From: an uncultured Eubacteriales bacterium
GTDB taxonomy: Bacteria > Bacillota > Clostridia > Oscillospirales > Oscillospiraceae
Direction of reading: 5' to 3'
DNA: 64,000 bases
Assembly: GCA_900319695.1 (NCBI GenBank)
Contig: ONPN01000017.1
Span: 1-64,000 of the forward strand
Under the pieces are notes generated by a model that saw nothing but the letters and a program-made list of their open reading frames with translations, was not told the DNA's origin and made no database searches. The first letter of the stretch is position 1, and the number at the start of each line of letters is the position of its first letter. Both the position numbers and the translations under genes were made by a program. This document shows positions 53,420-62,428 of this stretch, one piece after another.

Positions 53420-54226
53420 TCAGTTCTTTTCGACCAGGAAGTTCCGCGCGGTCTCGCGGAAGTCGAACAGATTCGGCGCGTGGCAGGCGGCCACGGTGGC
53501 GATGGCGGCGACCGTCATCGGCTCCGGCAGCCAAAGCTGTACGCGCACCGCGCCGTTTTCCTCATAGGGAAACTCGCCCGCGGCGATCCAGTTCTCCCCG
53601 TCGCTGACCCAGACGACACGCGGCCCCATGACCATCCACTTGGCGGAGGTGTTCTCCGCGATCATCTGGTACTCGAGCTCAAAGCCGACGCAGTTTTCCA
53701 CCGGCTCGTCCAAAACCGTATAGCGCTGCTCCGTCCCCGGCAGATAGCCGTTTGCCCAGTCCAGCTTCACCTCGGGGAGCGTGTCGAAGTCCCCCTCTCG
53801 CTCCTCGCCGACGCTGTATGTCTCGCCGGGGAACTCGTCCAGAAGGCGGATGCTCTTGATCCAGCCCGAATAGAGCCTGTTGTTTTCGCCGCGGTAGAGG
53901 ATGCAGGACAGGTCGTTCTCCTCCGCGACGACCGTGACCTCCGTCCCCTCAAAGAGGAAGGGCCGATAGGGGGCGCCGCTGTTGAGGATGGGCACGCTCT
54001 CCACCCAGAGGCTGGGCGCGTACCAGGCTTTGCGGCCGTAGAGCGTCTTCCACTCGTCAAGGTAGCTCTCCGGCTTGGGCAGCTGGATATAGTCCCAGTG
54101 CTCGGTGGCCTTGATCGCCGCCTCGCCGCGCCGCGCCGCGTCCGATTCCTCCGCGAAGGCGCAGAAGCCCGAAAGCTGCGCACAGAGTAGGCAAAGCAGC
54201 GTGAGTATCGTGATGGTTTTCTTCAT
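53420..54226 (-). CDS. Secreted protein with SH3-like segment, last gene of the operon
   Basis: 268 residues. The signal peptide MKKTITILTLLCLLCAQLSG is cleaved near FCAFAEE. The middle (GTEVTVVAEENDLSCILYRG to SGWIKSIRLL) looks like a bacterial SH3 domain. The C-terminal half is rich in Trp and acidic residues (ENWIAAGEFPYEENGAVRVQ). No enzyme motif or anchor. The start at 54226 uses GAGGAGGGGAGTGCT, which lies directly after the permease stop at 54240, so it is coupled to the ABC permease. It may be an extracytoplasmic partner of that transporter (inference). Confidence 0.75.
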   Translation of the reverse strand: MKKTITILTLLCLLCAQLSGFCAFAEESDAARRGEAAIKATEHWDYIQLPKPESYLDEWKTLYGRKAWYAPSLWVESVPILNSGAPYRPFLFEGTEVTVVAEENDLSCILYRGENNRLYSGWIKSIRLLDEFPGETYSVGEEREGDFDTLPEVKLDWANGYLPGTEQRYTVLDEPVENCVGFELEYQMIAENTSAKWMVMGPRVVWVSDGENWIAAGEFPYEENGAVRVQLWLPEPMTVAAIATVAACHAPNLFDFRETARNFLVEKN

Positions 54227-54239
54227 AGCACTCCCCTCC

Positions 54240-57200
54240 TCATATCGCGTCCGAGAGTTTGAGATTTCTGATTTTGCTCAGGGCAAAGCCGTTGATCGCC
54301 ACGGAGAAGCCGAGCATGATCAACGCGCAGTAGATAAAGGTGCGCACATCGGCCTCCCGCACGAATTGCAGGTGAGACTGTTCCACCAGCTTGACAATCG
54401 CGACCGCGATCGGGTGGCCGACCGCGAGGCCGAGCACAATGCCTGCCGCCGTCGTCAGGACCAGATCCCAGGCCGCGTAGCGCACACACTCCGCGACTGT
54501 AAAGCCGTTGATGCGCATGATGGTGAGTTCCTTCGTCTTACGCTGGATATAGGTCATGGAGAGGTTCATCAGGATGAAATAGGACATCACGGCGGCCAGG
54601 ACCAGCAGCATGGCAATGACGAGATTGAGCACCGCGGACAAATTGTCAAAGCGTTCCCGCTCCGCATGGGCGTCCAGCAGCGACTCGAAGCCCTCGATCC
54701 CGGTGAGCTTTTTCTGCAGCTCATCCAGGCTCAGCTCTCCGAGCCTGATGAGGAAACAGTTGTGCATGGCCTCTTCGCCAAAGACCGCCTCATAGCCTGC
54801 CGGGGTGAAGAACAGAAGCTGTCCGAAGTAGTTGTTGAAGCTGCCGGTGACCGGCGCCTCCATGCGATTCATCCTCGTGTTGTAGAGCATCAGCTCGTCT
54901 CCGACATGGAGGCTGTAGTATTCGAGCAAGCGCCCCGGGACAAGCACGCCGCCGTCGGTCGGGCCGAGAGCTTCCCCGCTCTCGGTGTCCCGCAGACTGT
55001 AGAAGCCGTCAAGCCGGCCCTGCTCCGCGACGATGGCGGTTCCGGAGCTCAGTGTGTCACCGATCTGGAAGATGGCGTCCGCCTTTCGTACCGGCAGATA
55101 CCGAAGTCCCTCGCGGTCCAGGACCGCCCGGAGCTCCGCTTCGGCGTTTTCATTCCGGGTGCTGTCAAAATAGAGCTCGCCCTCAAACTGCACGATCTGC
55201 CCGAACTGGCGGGCGTTTACACGGCTGACAGCGTACTTCATCGTGAAGCCCGCAACCAGCATCATACAACATCCCATGATGCTGACCGTTGTGACCAGAA
55301 CGCGGCTGAGATCTGTGCGCATGTTCAGCAGGATCAGGCGCGTATACAGGCTCTTTTTGGCGGAACGTCCGGTTTTCTTCGCGCTCTTGGGCGCCTTGCC
55401 CTGCATGAGGCTGATCGCCGGGGACTTCAGAAGCTCCGTGCAGGCGACCCGGACCGAAAGGCCGGACACCGCCAGCGCGCCCGCAAACACGATCCCCGTC
55501 TGCAGCGGCATGGAGACCTGCGGTATCTTGTCGTAGACAAAGAACATTTTGTAAGCGCTGATGATCATAGGCTGCATACCGAAGTAGGACAGCAGGATGC
55601 CCAGCACCACGCCGAGCATGGTGCCGCCTACGCCGAAGCTCAGATACTTGCCGAAGATTTCCCGGTTGAACAGGCCCATGGCCTTGGTCGCGCCGATCAG
55701 CTTTCGCTGCTCCTCCACCATACGGCCGATGGTGGCGTAGATCACCAGCGCGCCGACCGCGATGAAGATCAGCGAGAAGGACAGACTCAGCTTCGACAGA
55801 TTGCCGGCGCTGGTGTCGGCATACATATAGCCCGCGTTGCCGCGATTGTTGAGCACGACCCACTTGCACTCGCCAAGCGCGTCCAGGGCCGTCTCACCGT
55901 CCTGCAGCGCGGCCTCGCCGTCCTTGATTTGCCGCTCGGCGTCCTGAAGCTCCGCTTCGCCGTCTTTGAGCTGCTGTTCGCCGTCCGCAAACTGCTGCTC
56001 GGCATCCGCGAGCTGCTGTTCGGCGTCCCGAAGCTGCTGCTCTCCCTCGGCAAACTGTCGCTCGCCATCCGCGAGCTGCTGTTCGGCGTCTCGAAGCTGC
56101 TGCTCGCCCTCGGCAAACTGTCGCTCGGCATCCTTGAGCTGCTGTTCGGCGTCCCGCAGCTCCGCCTCGCCGTCTGCAAACTGTCGCTCGCCGTCCTTGA
56201 GCTGCTGTTCGGCGTCTCGAAGCTGCTGCTCGCCCTCGGCAAACTGACGCTCGCCATCCGCAAGCTGCTGTTCGGCGTCTCGAAGCTGCCGCTCGCCCTC
56301 GTCAAGCTGACGCTCGCCGTCTTCAAACTGCGCCAGCGAGGAGGCATACTCCGCCTCGCCCTCCGTGAGCAGCTTTCGATTCTGTTCGACAAGCGCGACG
56401 GCGTCAAGATATTCCTCGCCCTGGAAATACCAGGTCATCCGGCCATCGCTGTATTTTTGCAGGGCGTCCCTGTAGCTTTGAACCACCCCGCCGACAGCGC
56501 CCGGCAGGTGATGACCGGTATCCTCAAACAGGGCGATGAGGCTGAGCGCCCGATCGGCAAGGCCCCGTATGGGGGCGAGCTGTATCTCCGCCTCGGCGAG
56601 AGCCTTTCCGCCCTCGTCAAGCTGGGCCGCCGCGTCCTTGAGCTGGGCCTCGGCATCGGCGATCGACTTCCAGCCGTCGTCCAGCGTTTGCCGCGCCTCG
56701 GTCAGCTTTTCGCGGCCGTCCTCCAGCTCCCCGCGCTTTTCCTCGAGCTCTCTGCGCCCGTCCTCGACCTGCCTGCGGCCGTCTTCCAGCTCTACGCGCT
56801 TCTCCTCGAGCTCTTTGCGCCCGTCCTCGACTTTCCTGCGGCCGTCTTCCAGCTCCCCGCGCTTCTCCTCGAGCTCTCTGCGCCCGTCCTCGATTTTCCT
56901 GCGGCCGTCTTCCAGCTCCGCGCGCTTCTCCTCGAGCTCTCTGCGCCCGTCCTCGACCTGCCTGCGGCCGTCCTCAAGCTCCGCGCGCTTCTCCTCGAGC
57001 TCTCTGCGCCCGTCCTCGACCTGCCTGCGGCCGTCCTCCAGCTCCGCGCGCTTCTCCTCGAGCTCTCTGCGCCCGTCCTCAAGCTGCCTGCGGCCGTCCT
57101 CGAGCTGCTGCTTTCCGTCGTCGACCTTCTGTCGTCCCTCTTTGAGCTGCTCATCTATAGCCGCGCGGAACTTGTCGACGCGGTGCTGCGTCTGGCTGTC

Positions 57201-57914
57201 CGCAAGAGAGACGATTGCGTTCTCCACGGGCTTGACCACGTTAAAATAGGCCTCGCTGAAGCGTTCCTTCGGCGCGTCCTCGACCAGGATACGGGTCTTC
57301 ATAAAGGCCCCTTCCAGTCCCTCACGGTTGAAACTGTCCTCCAAAACCAGCAAATAGGGCTTGACAGAGACCATGAAGCTGACATGTTCAGGATGCTTGA
57401 AGACGCCGGTGATCACGAAGTCCTTCTGCAGAAGCGGATCAATGCCCGCGAGCGGCGTCGTCTCCACATTCACGCGCTGACCCACGCTGAATCCCCAGCG
57501 CTTGACAAGCTCCTGCTCTATGGCGCACTCATCCGACGTCTCGGGCAGACGCCCCTCCAGCAGCTCCGGCAGGGAGATTTCCTGCGGCGTCGACAGGATC
57601 AAAACCGACTCCATGGTGTCGCCCAGGGGCAGTGCGGCGTCGATCTGATACAGCGCCTCCGCTTTTTTCACGCCGGGCAGTGCACGGATAGCCTCAAGAT
57701 CCTCGTCGTCCATCAGCATGGTGGAGTTGACCTCAAGGTCCCAGAGGCGGTAACGGTCGTAGTAGTTCTCGAAATATGTCTTAATCGCGGCGGCCGGGTA
57801 GGCAATGCCGAGATAGGCCATCACCGCGATCATGGCAATCACGACGATGGAGATGAAGGAGATGAGCTGTTTTTTGATATTGCGCCGGGCGTCTTTCAAC
57901 TGTGTTCGCGTCAT
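54240..57914 (-). CDS. FtsX-type ABC permease with two long heptad-repeat coiled coils
   Basis: 1224 residues. The N-terminal membrane segment (LISFISIVVIAMIAVMAYLG) and a MacB-like extracytoplasmic domain come first. Coiled coil 1 (about residues 245-408) is built of six 21-residue units, each three heptads (LEDGRRQ, VEDGRRE, LEEKRAE). Coiled coil 2 (about 510-678) uses LRDAEQQ, LADGERQ and FAEGEQQ heptads. An FtsX module with three membrane helices (from residue 705) is followed by a second extracytoplasmic domain and a final FtsX module of three to four helices ending KIRNLKLSDAI. It starts two bases after the GAF-ABC gene. Such permeases usually work mechanically on envelope substrates. 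The substrate is unknown. Confidence 0.9.
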   Translation of the reverse strand: MTRTQLKDARRNIKKQLISFISIVVIAMIAVMAYLGIAYPAAAIKTYFENYYDRYRLWDLEVNSTMLMDDEDLEAIRALPGVKKAEALYQIDAALPLGDTMESVLILSTPQEISLPELLEGRLPETSDECAIEQELVKRWGFSVGQRVNVETTPLAGIDPLLQKDFVITGVFKHPEHVSFMVSVKPYLLVLEDSFNREGLEGAFMKTRILVEDAPKERFSEAYFNVVKPVENAIVSLADSQTQHRVDKFRAAIDEQLKEGRQKVDDGKQQLEDGRRQLEDGRRELEEKRAELEDGRRQVEDGRRELEEKRAELEDGRRQVEDGRRELEEKRAELEDGRRKIEDGRRELEEKRGELEDGRRKVEDGRKELEEKRVELEDGRRQVEDGRRELEEKRGELEDGREKLTEARQTLDDGWKSIADAEAQLKDAAAQLDEGGKALAEAEIQLAPIRGLADRALSLIALFEDTGHHLPGAVGGVVQSYRDALQKYSDGRMTWYFQGEEYLDAVALVEQNRKLLTEGEAEYASSLAQFEDGERQLDEGERQLRDAEQQLADGERQFAEGEQQLRDAEQQLKDGERQFADGEAELRDAEQQLKDAERQFAEGEQQLRDAEQQLADGERQFAEGEQQLRDAEQQLADAEQQFADGEQQLKDGEAELQDAERQIKDGEAALQDGETALDALGECKWVVLNNRGNAGYMYADTSAGNLSKLSLSFSLIFIAVGALVIYATIGRMVEEQRKLIGATKAMGLFNREIFGKYLSFGVGGTMLGVVLGILLSYFGMQPMIISAYKMFFVYDKIPQVSMPLQTGIVFAGALAVSGLSVRVACTELLKSPAISLMQGKAPKSAKKTGRSAKKSLYTRLILLNMRTDLSRVLVTTVSIMGCCMMLVAGFTMKYAVSRVNARQFGQIVQFEGELYFDSTRNENAEAELRAVLDREGLRYLPVRKADAIFQIGDTLSSGTAIVAEQGRLDGFYSLRDTESGEALGPTDGGVLVPGRLLEYYSLHVGDELMLYNTRMNRMEAPVTGSFNNYFGQLLFFTPAGYEAVFGEEAMHNCFLIRLGELSLDELQKKLTGIEGFESLLDAHAERERFDNLSAVLNLVIAMLLVLAAVMSYFILMNLSMTYIQRKTKELTIMRINGFTVAECVRYAAWDLVLTTAAGIVLGLAVGHPIAVAIVKLVEQSHLQFVREADVRTFIYCALIMLGFSVAINGFALSKIRNLKLSDAI

Positions 57915-57916
57915 CG

Positions 57917-59140
<1,224 letters not shown>

Positions 59141-59179
59141 TTCTCAACCTTCTCTCCGTCGAAGATCAGTATGAAAGCG

Positions 59180-59215
59180 CGCCGCATCCACGGATATCGT
59201 CGGATGCGGCGGCGT
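59180..59215 (-). promoter_or_regulatory. Intercistronic hairpin between the STAS and GAF-ABC genes
   Basis: CGCCGCATCC and GGATGCGGCG arms around about 12 bases, in the 87-bp gap. There is no T run, so it is more likely an mRNA-stability or processing hairpin than a terminator. Confidence 0.5.
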
Positions 59216-59227
59216 TTGCGCCTATTC

Positions 59228-59527
59228 TTACTCGATGTTCAGAATATCACTGAAACCGGTGACCTCAAAGATCTCATTGATGACGTCGCTGACATGGATG
59301 ACCTTCATCTCGCCCTGCTTGTTCATGATCTTTTCTGCTGACAGCAGGACGCGCAGGCCGGCGGAGGATATGTACTCGAGCTTCTCGAAGTCCATCACCA
59401 GCGTCGTCACACCGGTCAGCTCGCTCTTCAGCTCCGACTCGAGCTGCGGCGCGGTCGTGGTGTCCAGGCGGCCCTCCAGGGTGACGGTGAGCGTTTTGTC
59501 CTCAATGGTCTTGTTGATGTTCAGCAT
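59228..59527 (-). CDS. STAS-domain anti-sigma factor antagonist-like protein
   Basis: 99 residues, a single STAS domain. It has an N-terminal GRLDTTTAPQLESELK and the phosphorylation-site loop DFEKLEYISSAGLRVLLSAE with the conserved Ser. Such proteins are phosphorylated by RsbW-type kinases and dephosphorylated by SpoIIE/RsbU-type phosphatases. Both partner types are encoded just upstream in the operon. The start at 59527 follows AAAAGGAGAAAGACTATC. No sigma factor gene is in the window. Confidence 0.93.
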   Translation of the reverse strand: MLNINKTIEDKTLTVTLEGRLDTTTAPQLESELKSELTGVTTLVMDFEKLEYISSAGLRVLLSAEKIMNKQGEMKVIHVSDVINEIFEVTGFSDILNIE

Positions 59528-59598
59528 GATAGTCTTTCTCCTTTTATCTGAAATATTTTATTATTATAATAGTTGCTGACACAGCTTGATTGCACTGC

Positions 59599-60333
59599 TC
59601 ACGCGCCGCCGAGGGCTTCGAGCATCGCGCGGACGATCCCGGCGCAGTCCCTGGCCGCTTTTGCCGCGAAGCTGGGATAGTCGACGTCGCCCGTCTCATC
59701 CGCCTTGTCGGAAATGGCGCGGATCACCACCCAGGGCACGCCGTTGAGATGGCACGCCTGCGCGATGGCGGCGCCCTCCATCTCACAGCACATGCCGCCG
59801 ACGCGCGAACGTATCCTTTCCTTCTGCGCGCTGTCCGCGATGAACTGGTCGCCCGAGCAGACGCGGCCTTCAAACACGCCGAGCTCCGGCGCTGTCTTTT
59901 TCGCCGCCTTCACAGCGAGGGTGCGCAGCGCCTCATCCGCCGTGAAGGCCGTCACGCCGAGATAGGGGATCTCCCCATAGCCGTAGCCGAGGGGACTGAT
60001 GTCGAAATCGTGCTGGACAGCGTCTGTGGAGATCACAAGGTCCCCGATGTTGATGTCGGCGTTCATTGAGCCCGCGACGCCGGTGTTGATGATATTCTCC
60101 GCGCCGAAGCGCCCGATCAGGATCTGGGCGCAGATCCCCGCGTTCACCTTGCCGATGCCGCACTGGGCGATCACGACAGGCGTATTGCCGATACAGCCCT
60201 CAAAGAAGTCCATGCCGGCGATTTTTGTACACGCCGCTGCGGCGCAGACCTCCTTCAAAAGCGCGATCTCGGCCTCGTCCGCGCCGATAATACCGATGCG
60301 CGGCAGGTCTGTGGTTGTTGTCACTGTATTCAT
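59599..60333 (-). CDS. mtnN: 5'-methylthioadenosine/S-adenosylhomocysteine nucleosidase
   Basis: 244 residues of the PNP/UDP fold. Motifs: IGIIGADEAEIALLKE, CGIGKVNAGICAQ, NTGVAGSMN, CSGDQFIA and CCEMEGAAIAQAC, with RAISDKADETG at the end carrying the catalytic Asp. It hydrolyses MTA and SAH to adenine and a thio-ribose. The start abuts the stop of the PP2C gene (60333/60334). Its place between a phosphatase and a STAS protein is not the usual context for this gene. Confidence 0.95.
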   Translation of the reverse strand: MNTVTTTTDLPRIGIIGADEAEIALLKEVCAAAACTKIAGMDFFEGCIGNTPVVIAQCGIGKVNAGICAQILIGRFGAENIINTGVAGSMNADINIGDLVISTDAVQHDFDISPLGYGYGEIPYLGVTAFTADEALRTLAVKAAKKTAPELGVFEGRVCSGDQFIADSAQKERIRSRVGGMCCEMEGAAIAQACHLNGVPWVVIRAISDKADETGDVDYPSFAAKAARDCAGIVRAMLEALGGA

Positions 60334-62412
60334 TCAAAGACGCTTTCTGATGCACAGAACATTCTGTCCATCCCTGTATTCATAAGTCATCTCGTCCATG
60401 CTCTTCTTTACCATGAAGATGCCGAGACCGCCGATCGCCCGTTCCGCCGCGGGAAGGCTCACGTCCGGGTCCTCCTTTTTCAGGGGGTCGTAGGGCACGC
60501 CTCTGTCGATGAAGGTGATGCTGACCGTCTTCGGGTCGTCCTCCCATTCCATGCAGACCGTGGCGGAGCCTTTCCCCGGCACATAGGCGTAGCTTGCGAT
60601 GTTGACGAAGATTTCCTCTACCGCCACGTCGATCTGCATCTGGGCCTTCATGGGGCATTCCAGCGCCTCGAGCTGCTCGTCCACGAAGCCGATCACTTTG
60701 TCCAGGTTTTCAATTTCTGCTTCAATTGTCAGTTCTTTCATATTCTTCCTCTCCGGTCCTGTATAGTGCAGACACATCATGGTGATGTCGTCAAACTGGG
60801 GTGCGTCTCCGACGAAGTCGTCGATCTCCCGTTTTACAACAGCCAGCTGTTCCCTCGGTTCAGCCGCGGGGTCACGGTTGAGCGCGGTCAGCAGTCTTTC
60901 CGTTCCAAAGAGCTCATCGTTTGCGTTGGTGGCCTCGGTCACGCCGTCGGTGTATACGAAGAGCGTATCGCCGGGCAGAAGCTTGAAGCTGTGCTCCCGA
61001 AAGCGTATATCTTCCAGAGTCGCCACGGGAGGTGAGTGTTGATAAACCACAAGCTCATACCTGGCGTCGCCCCGGCGGATGACGGGGTGTTCATGCCCGG
61101 CGTTGGCGGCAAGGCCCTTGCCGGTGGAGATTTCCAGAATGGCAAGCCATACCGTCACAAAGAGCTCCGCTTCGTTTCCCTCGCAGAGCTGGGCGTTGAC
61201 ATAGCGCAGGATCTCTGCCGGGCCGCCGCCCATCTGCGCGCGGTTTTTGATGAGAGTCTTGGCGATCACCATGAACAGCGCCGCCGGTACGCCCTTGCCG
61301 GACACGTCCGCCATCACGAGTCCCAGGTGGTCGTCGTCGATCAGGAAGAAATCATAGAAGTCGCCGCCCACCTCCTTGGCGGGGGTCATGGAGGCGTAGA
61401 TGTCAAATTCGCTCCTGCCCGGAAAGGGCGGGAAGATGCGCGGCAGCATGTCGGCCTGGATGCGGGTGGCGATGTTCAGCTCCGCGCTGATGCGCTCCTT
61501 CTCGGAGGTGACGCGGGTGAGGTTGTCCAGATACTCCAGGATCCTTTGCTGCATGGCGCGGATCACCTGGTAGAGCTCCCCGATTTCATCCCTGGACCGT
61601 ATGGGCAGTGAGATGATATCATCCTTTGACAGCAGCCTGTCGCTGTCGGCAAAGCCGACGGCGGCGTCGGAGAGCATAGTCAGCGGCTTTGTGGCCATAC
61701 AGCGCATCAGGCCCATGCAGGCCGCCACCGCCAACAGCAGAAGGACGGCGGCAAAGCCGATCATGTTGAGCAAAAACAGATGCCGCTCCGCCATGACCTC
61801 GTTCATGTCGATGTCCACGCCGACCTGACAGACAAGCTCTCCCCTGCTGTTGAAGACATTTTCGTAAGCCGAGCAGAGCCATCCGAACTCCGTCACCGAG
61901 AGGGTCGGCTCAATGCGCTGTCCCATCCGGATATTCGCAAACTCCGGCGGGACCGGGATGGAGGTGGCGATGTAAAACAGGTTCTCGTCCGGGTCGATGA
62001 TGGTGAAGCCGTTGCCCTCCTCCAGGGTCACGGTGTAGACATAGATCGCGCCGAGTCTGTCCCTGTACAGCGAGAGCGTGGCGCACATATCGGTATAGGC
62101 GTCGTACCAGCCCTCTTCCTTCAGGTAATCGGCGATCATTTCCTCGTCTCCGGCCTCAATGGCCCGGGCGCGAAGCTCCCGGTACTCGTCGGACTTTATC
62201 ATATCCAAAAAGTCCCCGAGCCAGTCGCCGTCCACAAAAGCGGCGACAGTTCCGGCCGCGCTGGCTGTGGCGGCCTTGAAATACTGGTCCACGCGCACGC
62301 TGTTGACCCGATAGGCGATGGCCGTCAGGCCGCCGGAGAGCGCCAGGATGATCGCGATCACCAGTGCGTTGAGCTTGACAGAAAGGGAATAATGGCGCTT
62401 TTTTATCTTCAT
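60334..62412 (-). CDS. Membrane sensor with SpoIIE-type PP2C phosphatase fused to an RsbW-like kinase domain
   Basis: 692 residues. An extracytoplasmic sensor (about residues 35-220) lies between two membrane helices, followed by a HAMP-like linker. The PP2C phosphatase (about 330-560) has the GGDFYDFFLIDDDHLGLVMA metal site, DVSGKGVPAALFM, YTDGVTEATN and the final DDITMM. From about residue 565 there is a GHKL ATPase domain of the RsbW type with N-box VEEIFVNIASYAY and GGLGIFMVKKSMDE. Kinase and phosphatase for a STAS protein are thus in one chain. The start at 62412 (MKIKKRHYSLSVKLNAL) has AAAGGGGAC upstream. Confidence 0.93.
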   Translation of the reverse strand: MKIKKRHYSLSVKLNALVIAIILALSGGLTAIAYRVNSVRVDQYFKAATASAAGTVAAFVDGDWLGDFLDMIKSDEYRELRARAIEAGDEEMIADYLKEEGWYDAYTDMCATLSLYRDRLGAIYVYTVTLEEGNGFTIIDPDENLFYIATSIPVPPEFANIRMGQRIEPTLSVTEFGWLCSAYENVFNSRGELVCQVGVDIDMNEVMAERHLFLLNMIGFAAVLLLLAVAACMGLMRCMATKPLTMLSDAAVGFADSDRLLSKDDIISLPIRSRDEIGELYQVIRAMQQRILEYLDNLTRVTSEKERISAELNIATRIQADMLPRIFPPFPGRSEFDIYASMTPAKEVGGDFYDFFLIDDDHLGLVMADVSGKGVPAALFMVIAKTLIKNRAQMGGGPAEILRYVNAQLCEGNEAELFVTVWLAILEISTGKGLAANAGHEHPVIRRGDARYELVVYQHSPPVATLEDIRFREHSFKLLPGDTLFVYTDGVTEATNANDELFGTERLLTALNRDPAAEPREQLAVVKREIDDFVGDAPQFDDITMMCLHYTGPERKNMKELTIEAEIENLDKVIGFVDEQLEALECPMKAQMQIDVAVEEIFVNIASYAYVPGKGSATVCMEWEDDPKTVSITFIDRGVPYDPLKKEDPDVSLPAAERAIGGLGIFMVKKSMDEMTYEYRDGQNVLCIRKRL

Positions 62413-62428
62413 GGGCAAGTCCCCTTTC

